This document shows positions 43,706 to 52,977 of a stretch of DNA of 64,000 nt, one piece after another. The notes beneath the pieces were generated by a model, which saw nothing but the letters and a program-made list of their open reading frames with translations, did no database searches and had not been told where the DNA came from. This DNA comes from Wansuia hejianensis. Its GTDB lineage: Bacteria; Bacillota; Clostridia; Lachnospirales; Lachnospiraceae. Position numbers and translations under genes: made by a program. The number at the start of each line of letters is the position of its first letter. The first letter of the stretch is position 1. The DNA is taken from assembly GCF_014337215.1 (NCBI RefSeq), contig NZ_CP060635.1, forward strand, positions 3,729,501 to 3,793,500. The letters are read 5' to 3'.

Positions 43706-45205
43706 GTGAGTCTGATTGAACTGAGGGATATTCATAAAAGCTTTTATGGAGTGGAAGTCCTGCACGGTGTGAACCTGGTTCTGCAGCCCGGCACTGTTCA
43801 CGCATTGATGGGAGAGAACGGAGCGGGAAAATCCACATTGATGAAGGTGATTGCAGGCGTCCACGCTGCCGATTCCGGCAAGGTGTTCATGGATGACAGG
43901 GAAGTAGAGATTACTTCACCGGCGAAGGCAAGAGAACTGGGAATCGCGATGATACATCAGGAGCTTTCTTCGGAGCTGGAAATGTCCGTGGCGGAAAATA
44001 TTTTTCTGGGAAGGGAGCCGGGACGGTTCGGAATGGTGGATTACCGTCAGCTCTACAGACAGACGGATGAACTGCTAAAAGAGCTGGGAATCCAATTAAA
44101 TCCCAGGACCAAAATGAAGCGGCTCCGGGTGGCCGACCAGCAGATGGTGGAGATTGCTAAGGCAATTTCACAGAAAGCGCGGGTAGTCATCATGGACGAG
44201 CCGACCTCATCCATCACCGATAAGGAGGTCATCAGCCTTTTTGAGATGATCCGGGGGCTGAAGAAATCGGGTGTGGGCATCATCTATATCTCCCACAAGA
44301 TGGATGAGATTTTCCAGATCTGTGATGAAATGACGGTTTTGCGTGACGGTACATATATCAATACCTTTAAAGCGGAAGAGGTGGATGAGAACATACTGAT
44401 CCGCAGTATGGTGGGACGTGACCTGGGCGTACAGTTCCCGAAGGTCAACGTTCCGATCGGGGAGCCGGTGCTGGAGGTAGAGCATCTGACGCTGAGCAAC
44501 CAGTATGAGGATATCAGCTTCAAGCTCCATAAGGGCGAGATCCTGGGGTTTGTGGGACTGGTCGGAGCGGGGCGGACAGAGCTGATGCATTCAATTTTTG
44601 GCATGACCAGGCCGGAATCCGGGCGCATTATTTTGGATGGCAAAGAAGTCCGTTTCAAAAGTCCGAAAGAGGCGATCGGGCATGGAATCGCATACGTGAC
44701 AGAGGACCGGAAGGGCGAGGGCCTGGTCCTGCCCATGAGTGTGGAAAAAAACATCACGATAGCAGCTTTGGGTAATTTCGCGAAAAAGGGATTTTTGCAG
44801 AAAAAGCAGGAGGCCGAGACAGTAAAGGCGCAGATACAGGCGCTGGGGATTAAGGTAGCAAGGCCGTCTGTTTCCGTGAAATCTCTCTCCGGAGGAAACC
44901 AGCAGAAAGTGGTTCTCGCCAAGTGGATGATCTCCAATCCCCACGTCCTCATTTTTGATGAGCCCACGAGAGGGATTGACGTGGGCGCGAAGGCTGAAAT
45001 CTATAAGATCATGTGTGATTACGTGAAAAAGGGCAACGCGATCATCATGGTTTCATCGGAGATGCCGGAGGCTATGGGGATGTCGGACCGGATCATCATC
45101 CTGAGCAATCACAAGTGCAGCGGCGAGCTGAAACGCAGCGAATTCGATCAGGAAGCGATTGCGCAGATGCAGTTCAAGTATATGCAAAACGAACATGTCT
45201 GCTGA
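43706..45205 (+). CDS. Sugar ABC transporter ATP-binding protein, RbsA type
   Basis: 499 residues from a GTG at 43706 with AAAGGTGG upstream. Two ABC halves: Walker A GENGAGKST, then LRVADQQMVEIAKA and VVIMDEPTSSIT; the second half has GLVGAGRTEL, LSGGNQQKVVLAKW and LIFDEPTRGIDVG. This is the standard carbohydrate-uptake (CUT2) ATPase that powers the permease and binding protein encoded next. Confidence 0.95.
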   Translation: MSLIELRDIHKSFYGVEVLHGVNLVLQPGTVHALMGENGAGKSTLMKVIAGVHAADSGKVFMDDREVEITSPAKARELGIAMIHQELSSELEMSVAENIFLGREPGRFGMVDYRQLYRQTDELLKELGIQLNPRTKMKRLRVADQQMVEIAKAISQKARVVIMDEPTSSITDKEVISLFEMIRGLKKSGVGIIYISHKMDEIFQICDEMTVLRDGTYINTFKAEEVDENILIRSMVGRDLGVQFPKVNVPIGEPVLEVEHLTLSNQYEDISFKLHKGEILGFVGLVGAGRTELMHSIFGMTRPESGRIILDGKEVRFKSPKEAIGHGIAYVTEDRKGEGLVLPMSVEKNITIAALGNFAKKGFLQKKQEAETVKAQIQALGIKVARPSVSVKSLSGGNQQKVVLAKWMISNPHVLIFDEPTRGIDVGAKAEIYKIMCDYVKKGNAIIMVSSEMPEAMGMSDRIIILSNHKCSGELKRSEFDQEAIAQMQFKYMQNEHVC

Positions 45206-45249
45206 TGCGGACATCATAAAAGTCATAAACAAGAGTAGGAGTGAAAACC

Positions 45250-46230
45250 ATGAACGCTGAAGTAAATAAAAAAAGTGGTTTTGATAAGCAGCATAAAATG
45301 ACCAAAAAGCAATTTATTGCAACCTACGGTTCTCTGATCGGCCTGATTCTGCTGGTGATTATCATCACCGTCATCAGACCCAGGTTCCTCAGCCCGGCCA
45401 ACCTGAGAAACGTGTTCCGGAATGCGTCCATCAACGGCCTTCTGGCGATCGGCATGACGTTTGTCGTCCTGACTGGCGGCATCGACCTGTCTGTGGGCGC
45501 GGTCATGGGCTGCGCCGGCATGTATTCGGCCTATTTTGCTCAGTCCGTCCTGGGATACCCGGCTCTCGTGGCAGTCCTCATCGGCCTGCTGGTGGGCGTG
45601 GCCTTCGGAATCTTCAACGGAATCTGTATCGCCTATTTAAAGGTACCGGCTTTCGTGGGAACGCTGGGCGCCATGAGCATTGCCGACGGGCTGAAGTTTC
45701 TTCTGACAGACGCTAAGCCAATCCCGAACCTGTCGGATTCCTTTAAAGCCATTGGGGGCGGCAGCATCGGCTTTCTGCCGACCCCGTGCCTGATCATGAT
45801 CATCGTGCTGGTGGTTTGCTTTATCCTTCTGTACAAGACCCGGTACGGGCGGTACGTGTTTGCCGTGGGGGGCAACCGGAATGCGGCACACGTCTCAGGA
45901 ATCAATACGAAAAAGATCATCTGTTCCGTTTACATATTGACAGGAGTTCTCTCAGCGCTGGCCGGAATTATCATGACTGCCCGCGTGACCTCTGGCGTCA
46001 CATCCACAGGAGACGGGTATGAGACAGACGCCATCGCAGCCGTAGTCATCGGCGGCACCAGCCTGGCCGGCGGGAAAGGGCGACTGTGGGGCACCATCGT
46101 GGGTATTCTGATCATGCAGTTCCTGTCAACCGGCCTGGATATGCTGGGAGTCAACGCCTATTACCAGATGCTGGTAAAGGGCTTCGTCGTGATCGGCGCG
46201 GTAATGCTGGACGGCCTCAGCTCAGACTGA
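45250..46230 (+). CDS. Sugar ABC transporter permease, RbsC type
   Basis: 326 residues; the ATG at 45250 has TAGGAG at good distance (a GTG nine bases earlier is too close). About eight to ten membrane segments. NGLLAIGMTFVVLTGGIDLSVGAV and VIGGTSLAGGKGRLWGT are hallmarks of CUT2 permeases. A short hairpin (GTCCC-GGA-GGGAC, 46245-46257) lies between it and the binding-protein gene and may stabilise or trim the mRNA. Confidence 0.94.
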   Translation: MNAEVNKKSGFDKQHKMTKKQFIATYGSLIGLILLVIIITVIRPRFLSPANLRNVFRNASINGLLAIGMTFVVLTGGIDLSVGAVMGCAGMYSAYFAQSVLGYPALVAVLIGLLVGVAFGIFNGICIAYLKVPAFVGTLGAMSIADGLKFLLTDAKPIPNLSDSFKAIGGGSIGFLPTPCLIMIIVLVVCFILLYKTRYGRYVFAVGGNRNAAHVSGINTKKIICSVYILTGVLSALAGIIMTARVTSGVTSTGDGYETDAIAAVVIGGTSLAGGKGRLWGTIVGILIMQFLSTGLDMLGVNAYYQMLVKGFVVIGAVMLDGLSSD

Positions 46231-46296
46231 TAACAGTTCATTAAGTCCCGGAGGGACATTATGATAATTTATTCTAAATTCAAGGAGGTAAGAAAG

Positions 46297-47373
46297 ATGA
46301 AAAAGGAAACTTTAAGAAAAGTGCTGGCAGTTGTGATGACTTCCGCAGTAGCGGCCGGACTTACCGCATGCGGTAACGGCAATTCGAGCACCTCGACGGC
46401 GGCGGGAACCTCTTCCGCATCCAGCGCTGCTGCTTCATCGGCTTCATCCGGCGCATCCGGTTCTTCCGCAGCCTCAAGTTCAGTGTCCGGCACATCCGGC
46501 AGCAGCAAGAGCGGCAGCGCGGAAGGTTTATCAATCGGCGCTACATATTATACCCTGCAGACAGAATTCTGTATGAGAATGGATGACGCGGCAAAGAAAT
46601 GGGCAAAAGAAAATGGCGTGAACTACACATCTTACGACGGCAATAACGATGCTGCTTCCCAGCTGGAGCAGGTGGAGACGATGATCGCCGACGGTGTGGA
46701 CGCCATCATCCTGAATCCCCAGGATGCAGATGCCTGCTCCGCCTGTGTGGACGCCGCCGTTGAAGCCGGCATTCCGATTGTGGGCGTCAACACGATGGTA
46801 AATAATGAGAACCTGACGGCGTATGTGGGATCTCAGGACGTCAGCGCCGGAGAGGAAATCATGAATTACATGATCGACTACATGGACAGCGAAGAGTTCA
46901 ATATTGTTGTCATTGAAGGCCCCATGGGACAGTCCGCCCAGCTGCAGCGTATCGAAGGCATCACCAATGTGCTGAAGGATTATCCGAATATCAAGATCAT
47001 CGCCCAGAATACAGCGAACTGGTCACGTTCAGAGGCGATGACCCTGATGGAGACCTGGATCACCACCTATGGCGATGAAATTGACGCAGTTGTATCTGAA
47101 AATGATGAAATGGCTCTGGGCGCCAGAGAAGCGATTGAAGCGGCGGGCATGGATATCCCCTGTATCGGAATCGATGGGATTACGGATGCTGTGACGGCAG
47201 TCAGCAACGGCAAAATGATCGCCAGTGATTTCCAGAACGCGGAAGGACAGATCACAGGCGCGCTTGAGACAGCGGTGAAATGTGTCAACGGTGAAGACTT
47301 TGAGAAAGAAGTATGGATTCCATTTGAGATGATTACCCCGGATAACTATGCCGATTATCAGAATAAATATTAA
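46297..47373 (+). CDS. Sugar-binding lipoprotein of the CUT2 transporter
   Basis: 358 residues. A lipoprotein signal peptide ends in the lipobox LTAC (Cys about residue 25), followed by a Ser/Ala-rich linker of about 45 residues and a periplasmic-binding fold (LSIGATYYTLQTEF, DGVDAIILNPQDADAC, YVGSQDVSAGEEI, CIGIDGITDAV). It captures the sugar or polyol outside the membrane. AAGGAGG precedes the ATG at 46297. It is the last transporter gene before the IS110 insertion. Confidence 0.93.
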   Translation: MKKETLRKVLAVVMTSAVAAGLTACGNGNSSTSTAAGTSSASSAAASSASSGASGSSAASSSVSGTSGSSKSGSAEGLSIGATYYTLQTEFCMRMDDAAKKWAKENGVNYTSYDGNNDAASQLEQVETMIADGVDAIILNPQDADACSACVDAAVEAGIPIVGVNTMVNNENLTAYVGSQDVSAGEEIMNYMIDYMDSEEFNIVVIEGPMGQSAQLQRIEGITNVLKDYPNIKIIAQNTANWSRSEAMTLMETWITTYGDEIDAVVSENDEMALGAREAIEAAGMDIPCIGIDGITDAVTAVSNGKMIASDFQNAEGQITGALETAVKCVNGEDFEKEVWIPFEMITPDNYADYQNKY

Positions 47374-47542
47374 TGGTGCGGTAGATGTGCTTCTGTAAAG
47401 TGAGAGATTAAATAAGAAAAGTCTGCAAATAAAAAGTCAAGCAGAAATTTGAGAACTTTGAAAAATTTATACAGGTTGAATTAAAAGTACAAAAACCAGA
47501 CCACCGCAGGACGTTGGTCTGACAAAGATATGAAAGCTGGGC

Positions 47543-48760
47543 TTAGTTTTCTCCCGTTTCGGGCAGTGATGCGAAGTATTCCCGTACCCGTCCGTAATAA
47601 ATACGGAGAAACTTGTTTGCGCCGGCAGTCATGTAGACGTAGTAAGGCTTGCCCTGAGCACGTTTTTTATCCATAAAGACGTAAACGGGGTCGTCAATGG
47701 GCGAACGCTTGATTAGCCCGTCCATGATCTGAAAGAGCGTCCTTCGCAAATGGGGAGAACCTTTCTTTGAGGTACGCACGCTCTTCTGGACGTGTTTGCC
47801 GGAATCGTTCTTTCCGGGATCGACGCCCGCAAAGGCTGTTAGGGCTTCCCGGTGCGTGAAACGCGTCACGTCCCCGATCTCAGCCATAAGCTGCGGACCA
47901 AGGGTAGAGCCGACGCCGTTCATTGCCATGACAACGGGATATTCCGGTAGAGCAGAAGCGGTTTCGTCCATCTTTATCCGAAGGTTTTCCACGGTTTCGG
48001 AAGCGGTGTTTAGCATGGCGACAGCCTGCCGGATGAGCATTTTCGTGTTGTCATCTTTCGGGAACACGGCAATGAGGTCGCAGGAAGCCTCGTAGACTTT
48101 CTCCGCTTTCTCCGCACTGAAATTGTAACCCTTGTGCTTGCACCATTTCCGATAGTGCTCCGTAAAGGCGGAAAGGGATTTTCCCCGGACACAGTCCACA
48201 TGCCAGTAGGTGTAAACAAAATCCACCCATTTCTGGCTGCCGTCGCTGCGGGCGGGACTGTCAAAGAGGTCGTTCGCGCCCGGGTAAGACTGGTCGAGCA
48301 GTGCAATGAGGTTGTTCTTCATGGCAGTTTTCTGTGCCATAAAGAAGCTGAACTGCCGGTTCATTGTTTTGAGTTGGTTGCGTGTTTTATCCATGCTTCC
48401 ATATTGCTTCAGTTTTGCCCATCGGTCAAGAGTATATCGTGCGATTTTTTTGGAATCCGCCTTGTCCGTCTTGGGAGAGCGGAGGGAATCATCAGCGAAA
48501 TCCCTGATGAGGACAGGATTTACGGCACTGACAAAGATGCCGGCGTCGGAAAGCCAGGCGGCAAGCGGCTCGTAGTATCTGCCCGTGTGTTCCATGCAGG
48601 CTTTTGTCTCGCCGTCAAGGCTTTGGATTTGTTTGATTAATTCATTGATGGCGGACTTGGTGTGTGGGATGTCGCGGGGCGGCATGAGGACCACATCGCC
48701 TGGTCTGCGGATCGTAACGGTGCTTTTGCCTTTGGAAACATCAATACCAACAGCGTTCAT
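47543..48760 (-). CDS. IS110-family transposase
   Basis: 405 residues. The N-terminal RuvC-like DEDD domain starts MNAVGIDVSKGKSTVTI and includes CMEHTGRYYEPLAAWL and SPKTDKADSKKIARY. The C-terminal Transposase_20 part has VVMAMNGVGSTLGPQLMAEIGD, FAGVDPGKNDSG and SKKGSPHLRRTLFQ with the conserved Ser. It appears full length and intact. AAAGGAGT precedes the ATG. IS110 recombinases work with an RNA guide encoded in the element. Confidence 0.95.
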   Translation of the reverse strand: MNAVGIDVSKGKSTVTIRRPGDVVLMPPRDIPHTKSAINELIKQIQSLDGETKACMEHTGRYYEPLAAWLSDAGIFVSAVNPVLIRDFADDSLRSPKTDKADSKKIARYTLDRWAKLKQYGSMDKTRNQLKTMNRQFSFFMAQKTAMKNNLIALLDQSYPGANDLFDSPARSDGSQKWVDFVYTYWHVDCVRGKSLSAFTEHYRKWCKHKGYNFSAEKAEKVYEASCDLIAVFPKDDNTKMLIRQAVAMLNTASETVENLRIKMDETASALPEYPVVMAMNGVGSTLGPQLMAEIGDVTRFTHREALTAFAGVDPGKNDSGKHVQKSVRTSKKGSPHLRRTLFQIMDGLIKRSPIDDPVYVFMDKKRAQGKPYYVYMTAGANKFLRIYYGRVREYFASLPETGEN

Positions 48761-48764
48761 AATG

Positions 48765-48960
48765 GATACTCCTTTGTAAATGGATTAGCAATGGTCAATA
48801 CCAGTTTTCCCATTGCCTATTCAATCTACTGGGTGTTTCACACGAACGTCTCATGGTTCAACCTGCGTAAAACGAATGCTGCGAATGAGGGGGCTGGTTG
48901 GCTGACTTTTCTACGGACGTAAAGTCCTGAAAGGAAGGAGGCCAGACCTATTGCCATACT
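48765..48960 (-). ncRNA. Candidate IS110 bridge RNA region
   Basis: About 200 non-coding bases directly upstream of the transposase, where IS110-group elements encode their bridge RNA. Stems are visible: GCAATGG with CCATTGC (48788-48794 and 48810-48816), and ACTTT with AAAGT around 48910-48930. Exact ends and guide loops cannot be set by eye. Confidence 0.4.
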
Positions 48961-49099
48961 CATTCTAACAGCTTAAGCAACAAGATGGATAATTCCTTAC
49001 TGGCTGTAAGGGGTATTAACCATAAATATATTGTAGTAGGCGGAGGAAAGCATGATTTCGTCTGCCTTTTCAAATTTTAAATAAAAGGAGGATATGGTT

Positions 49100-49867
49100 A
49101 TGTTACCTTATGAAGGCGTTGACTTAGATTTTTCTCTGGAAGGCAAGACGGCGGTTATTACCGGAGGGGCAGCGGGAATTGGCTATACCACCGCTCAGTT
49201 CTTTCATGATAAGGGCGTAAATGTAGTTCTTGCGGACCTGAACCCGAAGCTGGACCAGGTGGCCGCGGAAATCGGGGCGAACACCATCGGAGTGGTTGGG
49301 AATGTGTGTGATACGGACTATCCGGCAAAAGTGATTGAGGCTGCGGTGAAAGCGTTCGGGCAGGTGGATATCCTGATTAACTGTGCAGGCATCGTAGCGC
49401 TTGACAACGCGGAAACGATCAGCGCGGACGAATGGAACCGTACCATCAGCATCAATCTTTCCGCCTGCTTTTTCATGGCCCAGGCAGTCGGCAAATATAT
49501 GATCGACAATCACGTGAACGGAAGCATCGTCAACATGGCTTCTCAGGCAGGCGTCATAGCTCTTGACAAGCATGTGGCTTACTGCGCGGCGAAGGGCGGT
49601 ATTATTGCGATGACTAAGGTAATGGCTAAGGAATGGGGGGCTCACGGAATCCGCGTGAACTCTGTGGCGCCCACGGTAGTTCTCACCGCCCTCGGGCATA
49701 AGGCCTGGGACGGCCCGGTGGGGGATGCGTTCAAGAAGACCATACCGGCTGAGAGATTCGCGGAGCCGGAGGAGATCGCTTCTGTTATCGCCTTCCTGTG
49801 CAGCAAGGGCGCCGGAATGATTACCGGGCACAATCTCTTGGTGGACGGCGGCTTCACCATTCAGTAA
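49100..49867 (+). CDS. Short-chain dehydrogenase/reductase (SDR), polyol dehydrogenase-like
   Basis: 255 residues from the ATG at 49100 (AAGGAGG eight bases upstream; an ATG at 49094 is too close). TGGAAGIGYTTA binds NAD(P), NCAGI is the structural motif, and Ser in MASQAGV with YCAAK form the active site. It ends in NLLVDGGFTIQ, typical of the classical SDR family. With DhaK and DhaL encoded downstream it probably oxidises a polyol to a ketose (inference). Confidence 0.93.
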   Translation: MLPYEGVDLDFSLEGKTAVITGGAAGIGYTTAQFFHDKGVNVVLADLNPKLDQVAAEIGANTIGVVGNVCDTDYPAKVIEAAVKAFGQVDILINCAGIVALDNAETISADEWNRTISINLSACFFMAQAVGKYMIDNHVNGSIVNMASQAGVIALDKHVAYCAAKGGIIAMTKVMAKEWGAHGIRVNSVAPTVVLTALGHKAWDGPVGDAFKKTIPAERFAEPEEIASVIAFLCSKGAGMITGHNLLVDGGFTIQ

Positions 49868-49980
49868 CTGACGGCCGGGCAAGGCTGCGTTCCGGCGGCT
49901 GGGCGGGCAAAGAGCCGCTGGCGCCCGCCGGGAACGCAATCCGGCCATAACGTACATTTGATCAGGAGGATACAGATATT

Positions 49981-50976
49981 ATGCAACGAATCATGAATAA
50001 CCCGGACGATATTGTGGATGAGATGCTGAAAGGCTTTCTGAAGGCACATTCTGACATTGTTGAGGCCACAGAAAACTCCCGGGTGATAAAGGCAAAAAAT
50101 ATCCCGGAAGGAAAAGTAGGAGTCATCACCGGAGGCGGCTCCGGACATAAGCCGGCGTTCATCGGATATGTGGGGAAGAATCTCTGCGACGCGGCAGCGG
50201 TGGGCGAGATCTGCTCATCCCCGACGGCCCTGGCATTTCTGGACGCGGCGAAAGCGGCGGATCAGGGGCAGGGGGTTGCCTGTCTGTACGGCAATTATTC
50301 GGGGGACAACATGAATGTAAAGATGGCGGTTAAAATGGCTAAAAAAGCCGGAGTAACCGTCAAAACAGTGGTAGCCAATGACGACGTGGCTTCCGCTCCC
50401 AGGGATCAGAGGGAAAAGCGGCGCGGCGTCGCCGGAGAGGTGCTCATGTGGAAGGTGGGCGGCGCCAAAGCGGCCAGGGGCGGCGATCTGGACGAGGTGA
50501 TCGCCGCTGCTCAGAAGGCCATCGACAACACCCGATCCGTCGGTATTGGCCTGACGCCCTGCACCCTGCCGGCCGTAGGGCACCCGAATTTTGAAATTAA
50601 GGACGGCACGATGGAAGTGGGAATCGGCCATCACGGCGAGCCGGGCATCGAGGTGGTCCCCATTGAAACAGCGGCTCAAATGGCGAAACGGATGACAGAC
50701 GTCGTCCTTCCGGACTATCCATTTGAAGCAGGCGATGAGGTGGTGGTACTGGTATCCGGCCTTGGCGCCACGCCGGTCATGGAGCTTTATGTGCTGTATA
50801 ACGAGATAGATAAGATCCTGCAGGAAAAAGGCATAAAGACGCACCGGGCCTATGTGGGGAATTATTTTACTTCTCTGGAGATGAGCGGAGCCACACTCAC
50901 AGTTATGAGGCTGGATGAGGAACTGAAGGAGCTGATAGATATGCCTGCGTACAGCATGGGTCTGAAACAGAATTAA
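49981..50976 (+). CDS. dhaK: Dihydroxyacetone-kinase subunit DhaK-like protein
   Basis: 331 residues. It binds the keto-substrate covalently. GGGSGHKPAFIGYVGK replaces the canonical GHEPAHAGFVG, keeping the first His; GVACLYGNYSGDNMNVKMA and VGIGHHGEPG (substrate-binding His) are present. The variant motif suggests a substrate other than dihydroxyacetone, for example erythrulose. No DhaM is present, so it probably works with ATP through DhaL. It starts 113 bases after the SDR gene with AGGAGG. Confidence 0.88.
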   Translation: MQRIMNNPDDIVDEMLKGFLKAHSDIVEATENSRVIKAKNIPEGKVGVITGGGSGHKPAFIGYVGKNLCDAAAVGEICSSPTALAFLDAAKAADQGQGVACLYGNYSGDNMNVKMAVKMAKKAGVTVKTVVANDDVASAPRDQREKRRGVAGEVLMWKVGGAKAARGGDLDEVIAAAQKAIDNTRSVGIGLTPCTLPAVGHPNFEIKDGTMEVGIGHHGEPGIEVVPIETAAQMAKRMTDVVLPDYPFEAGDEVVVLVSGLGATPVMELYVLYNEIDKILQEKGIKTHRAYVGNYFTSLEMSGATLTVMRLDEELKELIDMPAYSMGLKQN

Positions 50977-51000
50977 ACCAGAAGGGCGGGTAGAAGCAAT

Positions 51001-51648
51001 ATGAAAATATTTAGAAATGATGCCGGTAAACCGGTTCTGATGAAGATGGTAAAAGGAATACAGGAAAACAAGGCGTATCTCGGCGAGGTGGACGGCCTGA
51101 TCGGGGACGGCGATCACGGAATGAATATGAACAAGGGCTTTACAGTCTTTGAAACCAGGTTTGCGGATCAGGAGTTTACCTTCACGGAAGGCCTGGAGGA
51201 GCTGGGAATGATTCTGTTGAATGAAATCGGAGGCTCCATGGGGCCCATTTACGGAACGATTTTGATGGACATGGCGGAAGCGGGCGAGGGGCTGGAAGAA
51301 ATCCGTGTGGAGGACTTCGCCGGGATGCTGGAAGCTGGGCTGGAAGGCCTGTGCGGAATCGTAGATGCCAAGGTAGGGGATAAGACGCTGGTGGACACCC
51401 TCTCCCCCGCAGTCGATGTGATGAAAGAAGCGGCAGCATCAGGGAAAAGCTATGAGGAAGCCCTTCCGGCCATGAAAAAAGCAGCTGAGGAAGGACGGGA
51501 TTCCACCAAAGATATGGTAGCGAAATTTGGCCGCTCCAGCCGCCTGGGCGAGCGCTCCAGAGGCGTTCTGGATGCTGGGGCCACCTCCTGCTGTATTATC
51601 CTCACATCCATGGCTGACGGAATTCTGGAGGCTGTTTCAGAAGCGTGA
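51001..51648 (+). CDS. dhaL: Dihydroxyacetone-kinase subunit DhaL-like protein
   Basis: 215 residues. IGDGDHGMNMNKGF carries the Asp residues that hold Mg-nucleotide. GGSMGPIYGTILMDMAEA, DTLSPAVDVMKEAA and GRSSRLGERSRGVLDAGATSC match the nucleotide-binding domain of Dha kinases. It follows dhaK by 24 bases and is the last gene of the operon, followed by a strong terminator. Confidence 0.9.
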   Translation: MKIFRNDAGKPVLMKMVKGIQENKAYLGEVDGLIGDGDHGMNMNKGFTVFETRFADQEFTFTEGLEELGMILLNEIGGSMGPIYGTILMDMAEAGEGLEEIRVEDFAGMLEAGLEGLCGIVDAKVGDKTLVDTLSPAVDVMKEAAASGKSYEEALPAMKKAAEEGRDSTKDMVAKFGRSSRLGERSRGVLDAGATSCCIILTSMADGILEAVSEA

Positions 51649-51684
51649 ATTCATAAGTGAATCGCTCCATAAGTTCATCCATCC

Positions 51685-51734
51685 AAAGCGGGAGGCCGCG
51701 CAGACATTCACCTGTCTGCGCGGCCTCCCGCTTT
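51685..51734. terminator. Strong terminator after dhaL
   Basis: AAAGCGGGAGGCCGCGCAGA and its complement form a perfect 21-bp stem with an eight-base loop, followed by a weak T tract. It separates dhaL from the convergent plsC-like gene and may act on both. Confidence 0.85.
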
Positions 51735-51753
51735 CGTCAGAACAGAAGCCGGC

Positions 51754-52494
51754 TCATAAAAGCTTCTGGTTCTTTTCCATCATCTCTTCCATAATTCCCT
51801 GCACATAGGCCCCCACCTTCTTCTTATGCTCCGGCGGAAGCTCTGATACATAGATGGGATCTCCGTATTCCAGCACAACATGGGCTGAACGCACCCAGGG
51901 AAAATGCCCCTCCCAGATGCTGATGGTATTGCAGAGCGCTGTCGGCACGATGGGGCAGCCGCTCTTGGAAGCCATCTTGAAGCTGCCCTCGTGGAAAGGC
52001 AGCAGCGGCAGGTCGGAATCGTTCTTATTCCTTGTGCCCTCAGGGAAAATGAACACCGATTTCCCGTCCTTCAGCATCGCAATCCCGTCGAGGATCATCT
52101 TCATGCCTTCTTTCAGGTCATCCCTGTTGAAGAAAAGGCAGTTGATATACCTGGCCCACAGGGAAAACAGGGGGATGCCTCCCAGCTCCTTCTTGGCCAC
52201 ATATCCGGTGGCGCGGGGGGTGCGGACATAGGTAATCAGAATATCAAAAATACTCCGGTGGTTGCCGGTATAGAGAACCGCGGTGTCCTTCGGGATCTTC
52301 TCTTCCCCGATCACCGTAACCTTCACCCCGGCCGCGGCCAGTATCACTTTAAAAATCCACCGGATCATAGCCCGCGCAACCCGGTCCCGGAGTCCCGGAT
52401 TCTTCTGGCCGATGATCCAGATCACCAGCAGGACCGGAAGAGTCAGGATCAGGTAGAGGGCAGCAATCATTAATAATAAAATAAGTCGGAACAT
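51754..52494 (-). CDS. 1-acyl-sn-glycerol-3-phosphate acyltransferase (PlsC-like)
   Basis: 246 residues from the ATG at 52492-52494 (AAAGGA upstream; the frame extends further but without a start signal). An N-terminal membrane helix is followed by the HX4D motif NHRSIFD, FNRDD, and FPEGTRNKND, then IVPTAL. It acylates lysophosphatidic acid in phospholipid synthesis at the membrane. Normal length. No lipid genes are adjacent. Confidence 0.92.
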   Translation of the reverse strand: MFRLILLLMIAALYLILTLPVLLVIWIIGQKNPGLRDRVARAMIRWIFKVILAAAGVKVTVIGEEKIPKDTAVLYTGNHRSIFDILITYVRTPRATGYVAKKELGGIPLFSLWARYINCLFFNRDDLKEGMKMILDGIAMLKDGKSVFIFPEGTRNKNDSDLPLLPFHEGSFKMASKSGCPIVPTALCNTISIWEGHFPWVRSAHVVLEYGDPIYVSELPPEHKKKVGAYVQGIMEEMMEKNQKLL

Positions 52495-52977
52495 GGACAA
52501 ATCCTTTCTTAAACAAAATGCACTGCTATCATTATACGTAAAAGCAGACCAAGTTTCAACTGTGATTTTATTCTGCATGAGTGGCTTTTTTAGCGGCATT
52601 TATACATTATGAATTTTTCGCAAAAAAGTAAAACTAACCCTTCCTATAAGAATACGTATCAAAATTACAAAATATTACAAAATAAACCAATTTCGTTTGT
52701 TCATATAAAATAACTGATTATAATTGATATAATAAGCAAATAGTAAATATAAATATGATTTGATATTATAATTATATGTAAACAATTAAAAAATATATGA
52801 GATGTGCGAATGATGCAGAGCTCAAAGCGTCCCAGTGGGAGGATACAAAGCCAATCAATTCTATAATGATGAAGAGGAGGAAATGCCCATGCACAAATGA
52901 ATATATAGACTCGTTTTATGAGGCAGAAGAAGGCGGCTATGTAAAATAGAATTTTAAAATTGAGGGGGATTTTACAA
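52495..52977. other. AT-rich intergenic region upstream of the RHS gene
   Basis: About 480 bases, markedly AT-rich between 52600 and 52800, then a short GC-richer piece (52800-52930). I see no gene with support; a 10-codon frame (ATGATGAAGAGG...) has no clear role. It contains the leader of the RHS gene, whose ribosome binding site GAGGGGGA is at about 52961-52968. The promoter was not assigned. Confidence 0.4.

Larger units (their letters stand above)
47480..49000 (-). mobile_element. IS110-family insertion sequence (ends not resolved)
   Basis: The element comprises the transposase gene at 47543-48760 and a non-coding segment upstream of it on the minus strand. Ends given are approximate: IS110 elements lack long inverted repeats and target duplications, and I could not identify the core dinucleotide. 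It lies between the sugar-binding lipoprotein gene and the SDR gene of what looks like one catabolic locus. Confidence 0.7.
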
